IMG/VR virus record: IMGVR_UViG_3300046824_000031
Span: 1 to 64,000 of that record
Reading direction: 5' to 3' (one strand)
Source: a virus
Length of the DNA: 64,000 nt
Under the pieces are notes generated by a model. It saw only the letters and a program-made list of their open reading frames with translations, ran no database searches and was not told the DNA's origin. Of the stretch, positions 7,678 through 16,400 are shown in pieces (position 1 is the first letter of the stretch; every line of letters starts with the position of its first letter). The position numbers and the translations under genes were made by a program.

Positions 7678-9804
7678 ATGACCTTTCCTGACGAGAGAAG
7701 CCTCGTTGCCTCGCCCGGTTGGACTGGCTTCGCCAAGATGGGGCCGGAAGATCGGGCGAGGGCTGCCCTGGACTTCGTGTCCGATCTCCGCGAGGACTTC
7801 GTCCAGCGTGACACGATGATCCAGTTGATCGACCGCGTCGTCTTCCTGGAGCAGAAGGTCAACATCCCGAGTAACTTCCAGGACACGGCGATCTCCGTGC
7901 AGTCCCCGCTTCCCCGGCACATCGTCAATCAGATCGTCGCGGCCCTTTCCCTGAACGCTCCGACGGTGCATTTTGACCCGATCAAGTTTGGCGACGACGG
8001 TGAAGACGATGCCGCTCATCGCTGCCGGTTCTTTGAAGGTTCGTGGGTTCGACAGCAACGAGAAAAGAAGCGCCCCCTTCACCGCCTGTTCATGGATGCG
8101 GTGGTCACCAAAGGCGACGGCTGGTTCAAGACGATGGAGCGGAAGAACCGCGCCTGGGCCAAGTACACCCCCTACTCCCGAGATCTCCTCAAGGAACTCG
8201 ACCGCAAGGTAGATAGCGGGGAGATGGACCGCGACCATGCGACCAGGATGTGGGACGCCCTGACCGAAGAGAAGAAGCGTGGGCTCCCCTACCCCATCGA
8301 AACGACCGAAGTCCCGCCGGAGTTCATGTACTATCAGCGCGGCGAAGACGGCTTCGTCCGAATAGCCGAGGTCTCAGCAGTCCCGTATTTTGAGACGCTG
8401 ATCAAGCACAAGTCTGCCCTGAACGCCAAGGGCGAAGTGGTCGCGATGGACGACGTAGCCTCCCTTCCCTTGCCGATGGATAAGTGGGGGCAGGTCTTCG
8501 GGAAGTCCAACTCGATGCGGCAGACTATCGAGAAGGTAGAACTCTGGGATCCCGAGAAGTGTACGGTGATCCTCAGAGGCCCCGGTGACATCGTAGACAA
8601 GCGACGTGGCTCTGGGATGATGGTGGAAGAATGGGATCACGGCTACGGAGATCCGAATCTGGGAGTCCTGAGGGGTCCGTATTTCCAAGCAGCCGGCATT
8701 CTTACGTCTTCTCGGGAGCCGCACAAAGCCCATCTCTCTGTCCTGTATGCCTATCTCCACTTGTTCCCGTTACTCAACGCGCTCCTGACCATGCAGTCGC
8801 AGGCTGCCTTTTCGTTTGCGTATCCCGCGTACCGAAGAACACAGGCCCCGACCTATAACCTCCCTGACGCCCCGTTTGGGTTGGCGGCCGATGAGATCGT
8901 AGGGAACCGGCAGAAGATTGTTCCAGGCGCCATTTTCCCGCACGACATCGCCCCGATGGATCAGCCTCATACCTCTGTTGATCTGGACAAGGCGATCCAG
9001 TTCGTCAAGTCCATGATCGACCTGGCCCTCCCTGACACCGTCCAGGGGGCGGTCTCTGGCGAGATGGCAGGCTACGCCCTGAATCAGGCAGCCCACCTGG
9101 CCTCGCTGACCTGGGGGCCGATTGTTGATAACGTCCAGACCTGTCATGCTGAGCGGACCAACTGGGAATCAGCCCTGATCGAAGAGAAGATCGGGGAGAC
9201 GGTCTACGTCTACGGGTCAGTCCCGCAGCCCCGTAAGCGGCCGGGGCAGCCTCGTCAGTACAAGGCTGGCTGGATTGGGTTGGGTCCGAAAGAGATTGAC
9301 GGGGTCCACAACTACGAGATCGAACTCAAGCCGGCGACGATCAACAACGACGAGCTTGAGCTTCGGATCATTCACCAGGAACTGGACATGCGGCTGATGT
9401 CCCCCGAGGAAGCAGTCCGACGACGAGGACGTAACCCTGTTGAAGTGGAACGATCATGGATGCTGTACGAACTGAAGCAGGATCCCGAGATCCGCAACAA
9501 CATGAAGCAGCGGATCTTCCAGCAGTTGAACATCCTGGAGCAGCAGAGTATGCAGGCACTCGGCCCCGAAGGTGCCCCTGGTGGTGCTCCTCCGGTAGAA
9601 ATGTCTGGCCTGCCCCCAGGTGCCCAGCCGGGTGTCTCCCAGGGATTGCCCACAACGGGATTCGTCCCACCGGCAGGTTCCGTAGCACCCGCCCCGACTC
9701 CTCCGCCGATGAGTCTCCCGCAAGCCCCTGGACAGAATCAGGGAGCGCCAGCGGGAGCTAGACCTGCGCCGCCGCAGCATCTCCCGCTTCCAGGGGGTGG
9801 CTGA
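7678..9804 (+). CDS. Portal protein
   Basis: A 708-aa protein expected to form the dodecameric ring at the packaging vertex. It follows the terminase, starts immediately after the previous stop, and has the expected build: an acidic and helical N-terminal domain with VRQQREKKRPLHRLFMDAVV, a central beta/wing region, a long helix region around LHLFPLLNALLTMQSQAAF, and the QGAVSGEMAGYALNQ segment typical of portals with GxxAG near the stem. The last 110 residues are Pro/Gly/Gln-rich and probably disordered. No conventional small-connector genes follow directly. Confidence 0.85.
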   Translation: MTFPDERSLVASPGWTGFAKMGPEDRARAALDFVSDLREDFVQRDTMIQLIDRVVFLEQKVNIPSNFQDTAISVQSPLPRHIVNQIVAALSLNAPTVHFDPIKFGDDGEDDAAHRCRFFEGSWVRQQREKKRPLHRLFMDAVVTKGDGWFKTMERKNRAWAKYTPYSRDLLKELDRKVDSGEMDRDHATRMWDALTEEKKRGLPYPIETTEVPPEFMYYQRGEDGFVRIAEVSAVPYFETLIKHKSALNAKGEVVAMDDVASLPLPMDKWGQVFGKSNSMRQTIEKVELWDPEKCTVILRGPGDIVDKRRGSGMMVEEWDHGYGDPNLGVLRGPYFQAAGILTSSREPHKAHLSVLYAYLHLFPLLNALLTMQSQAAFSFAYPAYRRTQAPTYNLPDAPFGLAADEIVGNRQKIVPGAIFPHDIAPMDQPHTSVDLDKAIQFVKSMIDLALPDTVQGAVSGEMAGYALNQAAHLASLTWGPIVDNVQTCHAERTNWESALIEEKIGETVYVYGSVPQPRKRPGQPRQYKAGWIGLGPKEIDGVHNYEIELKPATINNDELELRIIHQELDMRLMSPEEAVRRRGRNPVEVERSWMLYELKQDPEIRNNMKQRIFQQLNILEQQSMQALGPEGAPGGAPPVEMSGLPPGAQPGVSQGLPTTGFVPPAGSVAPAPTPPPMSLPQAPGQNQGAPAGARPAPPQHLPLPGGG

Positions 9805-9989
9805 TGAAGGAACGTCGGTGCTACCGGTGTCATCGTATGGGATTCCGAGTTCCCGTTGGGGTCACCCGCCCGAACACCTGGATTTTCTGTGGATCGTGTG
9901 GAGCCAAAGGCCCGATTCATGAGAAGCCGATTGTTCGCTGTTCATTTGGAGAAGGAGGGTCGCGATGTATGTCGGGGGCGGTCTCGTAG
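9804..9989 (+). CDS. Small zinc-ribbon protein
   Basis: A 61-aa protein overlapping the portal stop by one base (TGATG). It contains CYRCHRMG and FCGSCGAKG, two CxxC knuckles about 20 residues apart as in a zinc ribbon. Two further Cys (VRCSFG, RCMSG) are near the C-terminus. Likely a small nucleic-acid or protein-binding zinc protein; no specific role can be stated. Confidence 0.6.
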   Translation: MKERRCYRCHRMGFRVPVGVTRPNTWIFCGSCGAKGPIHEKPIVRCSFGEGGSRCMSGAVS

Positions 9990-10039
9990 GATTGTTGGTC
10001 GTGATTATCCTGGTCATCCTGATCCTCAGGATGGTCTGA
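9965..10039 (+). CDS. 24-aa single-span membrane miniprotein
   Basis: A very short reading frame from ATG 9965 with AGGAGG six to eight bases upstream. It encodes MYVGGGLV followed by an unbroken Leu/Val/Ile stretch (LLVVIILVILIL) and RMV. It overlaps the end of the zinc-ribbon gene. The strong SD and pure transmembrane character support translation. Similar tiny hydrophobic peptides are common in phage genomes; their function is unknown. Confidence 0.55.
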   Translation: MYVGGGLVGLLVVIILVILILRMV

Positions 10040-10052
10040 CGGAAGGACGATA

Positions 10053-10268
10053 ATGGTCGAACACGCTCTGCACCCCCATCATTGCCGGACCTGTAGTATC
10101 GAGCGAGCCCTGGCGGTCTCAGCCCTGGTGATCTTCGCGATCTTCTTCGCGGTCTTCGTGATCTGGCTGTCGTTCTCGAAGCAGAACTCGAAGCTGTACG
10201 AGGCTGATAACGTGGTCTGCGTGAGCCAGCCCCTGAGTGTCCAGTGCTTCGAGCGAAAGGCTCGGTAG
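10053..10268 (+). CDS. Small single-span membrane protein
   Basis: A 71-aa protein with GGAAGGA upstream. The N-terminus has HHCRTC, followed by a hydrophobic span (about residues 20-43, LAVSALVIFAIFFAVFVIWL) and a charged C-terminal part with two Cys (VVCVSQPLSVQCFE) that could be disulfide-linked outside. No family recognised. It may act in host-membrane modification or lysis. Confidence 0.6.
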   Translation: MVEHALHPHHCRTCSIERALAVSALVIFAIFFAVFVIWLSFSKQNSKLYEADNVVCVSQPLSVQCFERKAR

Positions 10269-10269
10269 G

Positions 10270-10437
10270 ATGGTGACGATTCTCTGTACCTGCTGCAAGC
10301 GGCTGATACGAATTGATCAGCCTCAGAAGCTCTGCTGGGAGTGCCAGGGTCGGCCCCCAGCCTCAGGGCATGTGATCCCGCCTGCGGGTGAACGAGCCCC
10401 AGGCTGTCCGCACATGGTTCCTGCGACGAGTCGATAA
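10270..10437 (+). CDS. Small Cys-rich (zinc ribbon-like) protein
   Basis: A 55-aa protein beginning at ATG 10270, one base after the previous stop. It holds CTCCKRLI and CWECQG, two CxxC elements 18 residues apart, consistent with a small zinc ribbon, and an additional Cys/His pair (GCPHM). Function unknown. Second of two zinc-ribbon-like genes within 650 bases. Confidence 0.5.
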   Translation: MVTILCTCCKRLIRIDQPQKLCWECQGRPPASGHVIPPAGERAPGCPHMVPATSR

Positions 10438-10438
10438 G

Positions 10439-10828
10439 ATGCCTGAACAGCAACATCCTTTTGACGGGATAGCCGACGACCTCTTTGATTGGATGAATGG
10501 GGAAGTTGACTATCACGTCGAGGCGATGCGTGGGGGCTATCGGGATCCGTTCTCGGCTGCGACCAGTGAACGCGACAAGCTGGATTATTTCCGCCGGCAG
10601 ATGTATAAGACCAAACCTGACGGGACGGTTCAGTTCGATCAGCCGAACCCCGAAGGACGTGATAAGATCCTGAAGCAGTATGGGACGCAGACCTACGCTG
10701 AGATCATGGAGACGGTCAAGCCCAAGCAAGGGCTTCGCCCCCCTCCAGAACCTGAGCCGACGACTGATCCCATGCAGATGCCGATGCCAACCATGCCTGA
10801 AGATACGGAGCCAGTGGAGCCGGTATAG
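10439..10828 (+). CDS. Hypothetical helical protein
   Basis: A 129-aa protein; ATG 10439 is chosen because it lies just after the preceding stop, though a GTG at 10388 is in frame. It is acidic and helical (FDGIADDLFDWMNGEVDYHVEAM, SERDKLDYFRRQMYK), with a Pro/Met-rich tail (PEPTTDPMQMPMPTMPE). It overlaps the next gene by one base (TAGTG). Probably a virion or assembly protein by position; no family recognised. Confidence 0.6.
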   Translation: MPEQQHPFDGIADDLFDWMNGEVDYHVEAMRGGYRDPFSAATSERDKLDYFRRQMYKTKPDGTVQFDQPNPEGRDKILKQYGTQTYAEIMETVKPKQGLRPPPEPEPTTDPMQMPMPTMPEDTEPVEPV

Positions 10829-12525
10829 TGGCTAAGAAGGACGATTCGGCCGATAAGCTCTATAACCTTCAGGCCCAGCAACTCGCGGCTCAGGTTGCAA
10901 ATTGGGCCGCGACGCTTGATTTCCAGAAGGAACGGTTCCGACTTCTGGAGATGCCCCAGTTCCAGGCGTCCACGCAGTTAGAAGTCGATAAGCTCGCGTG
11001 GCAGAAGGCTCAGGATACCTGGGAGAGATCCTTCCAGGAAGCTTCTGTTACCGGTATGTATCAGGGGCAACCGACCACCCAGTGGTTGATGGATCAGGCC
11101 CGTCTGACTGGATCGTTCAACGGTCAGCAAACCCTGGAGGGCAAGCTTACTGACGCCCAAGTCCAGGATATGCACGACAAGATGAATCTGGCGAACGCCC
11201 AGTTTCTGGCTGGGGCTACGGGCTATCTCAATGGGCAGAAGACGTTTGATCGGGAGAAGTTCGAGGCAACCCAGGGGCTTGAGGGCTGGAAGTTTATCTC
11301 GTCCCTGACAGGTCCACAGAACGCCTTCAAGCAGGCCCGCGCTATCGGAAACATGCCAGGAGGCATGGCTGGATTGATGGGGGCCTACGCTGGGCAGTAC
11401 ATGCTCCCCTCAGGAACCTCAGTCGGAGCCGGTGGATACGGTGCAGCGAACACCGCCGGTCAGTTGTCCGACATGCTGCTCGGTGCTGGCAACGGCAACC
11501 CTCCTCCTCCCCCTCCTGGAGGGTTTGTTCCTCCGTATGCGACGCCTCAGTACAATCCGACCCAATACGGTCCTCAAGCACCGTTTGTTCCCGTGGCTCC
11601 GTACATACCTCCCCCTGGCACGCCCCCCGCCCCGCCGCCCGCCGCCGCTCCTCCCCCGCCCCCTACTTATACCGGTCCTCCTTGGGCGTCGTTCAATCCC
11701 ATCCCTCGACCGAGTGATCCTGATTACGACGCGAGGAAGCCTCAGTGGGATGCGGCTCATCCTGGCTATACGCTGGATGGCTCGAATGTCGGATTCCATT
11801 CGGTCAATGGGGCGCCTATGCCTATACCCGAAGGGCCGCATATCACGGCGGCGGATATCGCTGCGGCGCAGGCGACGTGGGGAGCGAGCGGAGGGTATAC
11901 GCTCCCCCCACCATCGCCGGGTTACGCCTCCCAAGCTCCTCAAGCGCAGGCTGCTGCCGCCCCAGGAGCGACGACAACGCCTGCATACGGCATCACCGAT
12001 CCTGGATTCGATCCCAACGCGGCGGCGGTGCGACAGAGCTACATTAATGCTCTGCCGGAAGATCAGAAGTCGATGTATCGGCAGTACGCTGATCCTCAGA
12101 TGAGTACGATTTACGCCCAGACGCAAGGTGGGTACAGCTATCAGGCCCCAGGGGTGCAGGCTCCGGTCAACGCCTACAACTACTCAACTGACGGAACAGG
12201 TTCGGTTGGGGTCTATCCTCCTGGAGTGGCCTCCCCAGCCCACACGGCTGACGTGAGCAGCGTGGCTCCGATGTCTGCTTCGCAGGCAGCCCCCCTGGTC
12301 AATCAGCCCTATCAGTACGGTGGGGGATCTACTAGTATGGGTGGAACTGTCCCCCTTCCGAACCAGATCAACGCCCAGAACTACGGAAATTCGTACGACT
12401 ACCAGAAGGAGCTTCTCTGGGCGAACTACGAGGACCAGGGCTGGGATAAGGGGCTGGCTCAGGAAGCGTTTGCCAAGAGTTTGCCGAAGTATCAAGGCAT
12501 AACCAAGGGAAGCGTAGCTTTCTAG
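10828..12525 (+). CDS. Low-complexity virion protein with TG-aromatic-GQ repeats
   Basis: A 565-aa protein from GTG 10828. Residues 1-175 are helical and contain three versions of a motif TG-x-(Y/F)-x-G-Q-x-T (VTGMYQGQPTT, LTGSFNGQQTL, ATGYLNGQKTF). Residues about 220-400 are Pro/Ala/Tyr-rich and probably disordered. Near residue 460 the segment YNYSTDGTGSVGVYPPGV resembles a motif in the next two proteins. Position after the portal and composition suggest an abundant structural or internal head protein. No catalytic signature is visible. Confidence 0.65.
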   Translation: MAKKDDSADKLYNLQAQQLAAQVANWAATLDFQKERFRLLEMPQFQASTQLEVDKLAWQKAQDTWERSFQEASVTGMYQGQPTTQWLMDQARLTGSFNGQQTLEGKLTDAQVQDMHDKMNLANAQFLAGATGYLNGQKTFDREKFEATQGLEGWKFISSLTGPQNAFKQARAIGNMPGGMAGLMGAYAGQYMLPSGTSVGAGGYGAANTAGQLSDMLLGAGNGNPPPPPPGGFVPPYATPQYNPTQYGPQAPFVPVAPYIPPPGTPPAPPPAAAPPPPPTYTGPPWASFNPIPRPSDPDYDARKPQWDAAHPGYTLDGSNVGFHSVNGAPMPIPEGPHITAADIAAAQATWGASGGYTLPPPSPGYASQAPQAQAAAAPGATTTPAYGITDPGFDPNAAAVRQSYINALPEDQKSMYRQYADPQMSTIYAQTQGGYSYQAPGVQAPVNAYNYSTDGTGSVGVYPPGVASPAHTADVSSVAPMSASQAAPLVNQPYQYGGGSTSMGGTVPLPNQINAQNYGNSYDYQKELLWANYEDQGWDKGLAQEAFAKSLPKYQGITKGSVAF

Positions 12526-12544
12526 CCGGCCGTAGGGAGATGTG

Positions 12545-12943
12545 ATGGCGACATCGAACAAAGATATGGCCGATATGATGCGTCAGCGTCGTACGGCGAT
12601 GGCTGATCTGCCGGCCTATGGGGGTCCACCATCTGAAGAGGTCTCGGAACCCTCCGATACCCCTACGGAAGAAGCGACAGAATTTACCGTGAAGGCTCCA
12701 GGGGAGCCTTCGACGGGCGAGGGCTTTGAATACGAGCCGATGTCGTCCAGTCCAGGGGCCTGGGTGGTCTATCCGCCTGGGGTTCCCTGCGATGACACGC
12801 AGTATCGGGTCACTATGACTGGTCCTGCGGCAGCATCAGACTTTGCTGGGATGGAGAAGGCCATCGAAGACGCAGGAGGATCCACCGGGGAGGCTCCTGA
12901 GTCTACGCCGAGTTCTCTGGACGAAGAGGGGAGTGAATACTAA
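12545..12943 (+). CDS. Virion-type protein with VYPPGV module
   Basis: A 132-aa acidic protein from ATG 12545 (GGGAGA upstream). The N-terminus is charged and helical, the middle rich in Glu/Pro/Ser. Residues about 60-105 hold the module YEPMSSSPGAWVVYPPGVP followed by AAASDFAGMEKAIEDA. The same layout occurs in the next protein. Function unknown; probably structural. It overlaps the next gene by one base. Confidence 0.6.
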   Translation: MATSNKDMADMMRQRRTAMADLPAYGGPPSEEVSEPSDTPTEEATEFTVKAPGEPSTGEGFEYEPMSSSPGAWVVYPPGVPCDDTQYRVTMTGPAAASDFAGMEKAIEDAGGSTGEAPESTPSSLDEEGSEY

Positions 12944-13437
12944 TGGGACCGGACATGAACGCCTCAATCCGCCGAGCCGGGAATAGATCTCGGGTTTCTC
13001 CCCTCCCGAATATCGGACAGGATCCTATCCTGGCACCTGCGACGACTGCTCAGGCCATGCAGGGGGCGGGAGCGGCTGGTGCTGCGGGCGCAGCCCAACA
13101 GGTTCAGCAGGCCCCCAACCCGATGCAGCCGCAGGGCCAGATGCAGCCCAATCCCTACGCCGCGCCCAACATTCAACCGACGACGGCGATGATGCACCCT
13201 CCTGGGGTACAGGCTGATCCGAACCAGTACAACTACGAACCGGAGGCTGATGGAGCGTGGCGGGTCTACCCCCCTGGTGTGCAGGCCCCGCCGAATATGC
13301 ATCAAGCGTCTCTCCCCAGGGCAGCCAGCACAGCCGATTATCGTAGAATGCAGCAGGCATTCCAGCAGCCTCAGATGCAGCCGAACGCCAACCCGATGCA
13401 GCCCGCTGCGCCGATGGCTCCGATTCCAGGCTACTAA
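12943..13437 (+). CDS. Gln/Pro-rich protein with VYPPGV module
   Basis: A 164-aa protein rich in Met, Gln, Pro and Ala (repeated NPMQPQGQ, QPQMQPNANPMQP). A single folded-looking module at about residues 93-140 reads NYEPEADGAWRVYPPGVQ, then AASTADYRRMQQAF, parallel to the upstream protein. It may be a paralogue of it with different disordered flanks. Likely part of the virion or of head assembly; no specific family known. Confidence 0.6.
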   Translation: MGPDMNASIRRAGNRSRVSPLPNIGQDPILAPATTAQAMQGAGAAGAAGAAQQVQQAPNPMQPQGQMQPNPYAAPNIQPTTAMMHPPGVQADPNQYNYEPEADGAWRVYPPGVQAPPNMHQASLPRAASTADYRRMQQAFQQPQMQPNANPMQPAAPMAPIPGY

Positions 13438-13452
13438 GGCGAGGATCGTCAG

Positions 13453-16400
13453 ATGTCATCGTTCTGGAAGAACTTCCCCCCAGGTTGGTTTGCCTATGAC
13501 GAGTGGGACGATGTCTCCGGTGAGCTTCATGGGGGTGGCGGTGGGGACGACGACGACGACGACGACGATGACGACGATGATGATGATGACGACGATGACG
13601 GTGGTGGGGGAGGCGGTGGCGGTGGCGGGGACAACCACGATGAAGGAGATGGCGACGGGGGCGTAGATTTTAGCTGGGGTGGGGACAACAACAACGATAA
13701 CGGTGGTGGGGATAACTTCGACAACGGTGACTCGAACGACTTCGGGGTTAGTAACCGGAGTCGGATGGATGATAACCGTCAGAAGCAACAGGACGAGGAT
13801 CGACGCCGACAGCAAGATCAGCAGGAAGCAGAACGCCAGCGTCAGATAAATGAACAGCGCCGCCAGATCGATGAACAACGGCAGCGCATGGATGAAGAAC
13901 AGCGCCGTCAGGAAGAGCAGCGTCAGCAAGAAGACCGCGATGGCGACGGTATCCCTGATGCTGGGACGCTGACCTCTCCTGACTCTGGGAGTCCCGCTGG
14001 GGCAGATGTCTCTCAGAATCTCCAGCAGGAGTTCATCGACTACGGAGCGGAGCGCCAGAAGCAGGAGGCGCTCTTTGATCCGAAGAGCCCTGACTGGCTT
14101 CTGACTTCGGGACCAGCCTATAAGCCTCCGGTCACTCTGGTCCGACCTCAGAGCAGCCCAGTCCATCCTGCCCTCCCCGAGCATGTCTTTGATGTAGCTC
14201 CTGACCCGGCTATTCCTCAGGTCGCGGCCACGGCTGCGGCGACGGCGGCTGCTAATGCAGGAGGATCCCCTGAGGACATTGCTCATACCGCTGAGACGGC
14301 AGCCAGGATGGCCTCTGACCGGCAGACCCTGGCCCAGCAGAGTTCTTGGACCCGCGCAGCCTTCAGGAGTACCTATGGCGCGGACGCTGATACTCAGTGG
14401 CTTCGACAGCATCAAGCTGAACTCGCTCGCAATCGAGATCTCTACGGTTCTTCAGAACCGCGAGCGGGAGCGGCTCCACTGGCGAATACTCCAGCAGGGA
14501 CACCAGTGGCTCCTGATCGTCGGATCGGACGGACGCCGCCTCCGCAGCCTGGGCAGACGGCTCAGTATGGCATCAACAGCGGAAGTGCAACCGGAGCACC
14601 AGTTCAGGCTACCGCCCCTGGCGCCGCTCAAACAGCACGTGCAGCACCGGCTGGGGTAACGGCTCCTGCTGCGACTGGGCCAGCCCCCGCTCCAGGGGCT
14701 GCTGCTCCAGGAGCGCGGACGCCTGGAGGATTCTCTCCAGGCGAGACAACCGCCGATACGATGATCCAGCCCACGGATTATCTGACCGTCGAAGACACGA
14801 CCAGTGGGACCAAGAGACTGATCCGTGGGAGCGACTGGCCGAAGTTCAATCAGCCAGTGTCTCCAACGATCCCCAGCCCCTGGCGGCTTATAAAAGTTGA
14901 GCCAGAGACTTCGCCTCAGAACATGCCGGCTAATCCCTCGGGGACAGAAGATCTGACGCCGATCACACCTATCAAGGCGCCAACGACGCTTCCAGGAGCC
15001 TATACGGGAGCTACTGAGGGTCCATCCCGAGAGCGTGGTACTCTGCCCGGTGCTATACATGCTCCCGAAGGACCATCCCACGAACGAGATGCGATGCCTG
15101 GGGCCATATACCCTCCCGAGGGACCATCCCACGAACGAGATACGATGCCTGGAGTGGTGCCCCCACCAGAAGGATCCTCCCGAGAACGAGGTACGCTCCC
15201 TGGGGTGGTAGCTCCCTCTGAACCTTCTCCAGAACCTGCGGCTCCTGCCCCTGAGCAGTACTACCCTGATGATGTCCTGACGATTCAGAAGGGGAACGAT
15301 CCGCTGACGCAGGAGGATCTCTCTCGGTCGGAGTGGGAGGATCGGATTCGATCCAGGCCCGATTACGCCGATGCCTGGAACGTCATCAACGCTCGAACCT
15401 CGTCGCAGAGACAGTTCCAGAACCTGCCTCCTTCGTCCTATGAGCCCACCCAGGGATCCTATGAGCCTGCCTCCTGGCATGCTCGAACTGGAACAGGTGA
15501 TGATGGATTCTATCGAGGACCGGGAGCGGCGGCGAATGCTTCGACCGATCCAGGATTCCTTCGAGGGCCAGAGGCCCCGCCGGCTCGAACCCGACCAGGG
15601 TATCCCAATATTGAACTTCTCTCCAGCACCGACACGGCCCTTACTCCAGGCCTGGGCACTGCCGAGCCAGCCTACCGTGACCCGGTCACAGCGGCTATTA
15701 GAACCACGCGGCCCCTCGCTGCGCTGGCATCTCTGGCAGCGACGGAGAAGGGTCCAGGCTATGACGCTAGCCAGGACGCCTTTCACATCGCGAATGGCAT
15801 CGCTGCGATGCTACGCGGGGATCGTGACGAGACAGGAAAGCCTATCGTCTGGGCTGAGCCTTATCTGAACGATGTGGCACGACTCGCCTGGAGCCGTGAA
15901 GAGGCTCAGAACGGGCGGGAATCTGATCCCCGTAAAGCTCCGGTTGAGTACGTCGAGAAGTGGAAGGACGCCTTCTACGGGGCGGATGAGAAAGTCCCGC
16001 TGGTCAAAGAGATTCAGCAGGAGATGATCGACAACGCTGCTGCGAGAACCCCACCAGGGAAGCCCTTCCAGTGGCAGGATGCCTACGGCCCCACGGGGGA
16101 GAAGGGGTTGATCTCGCATCAGGTTGATCTGGTGGACTGCGGTCCGAATGCCTTCTCAACTATCTTGCGGTCCCGAGGGTACAACGCCGATCCCAGGCAG
16201 ACATTCAACTTCGCTATTGACCGGGGCTACCATTCGAGTCGCTTGATGGCGAACGGAAAGTACTCAGACGGAGAGTTCTCTGGTCCCGATAACATGGTGC
16301 GGATGCTCAAGGATGAGGCTGGTCTTCAAGCCTCTTCCGCTCCCATCAGTCCTGATGGGAAGGGCTGGGAGAAGGTTGATTCGGAGCTAGCAGCAGGCCG

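Noticed and set aside
11419-12126. Arg-rich frames on both strands within the Pro-rich virion gene
   Set aside because: Composition (Arg/Gly/Ser) is the usual product of reading Pro/Ala/Tyr codons in other frames; no starts with SD.
13456-15786. Long leftward frames opposite the giant virion gene
   Set aside because: They are antisense shadows produced by GAY/GGN and Pro/Ala-rich codons; no SD and biased composition (Val/Ile/Pro or Arg/Ser runs).
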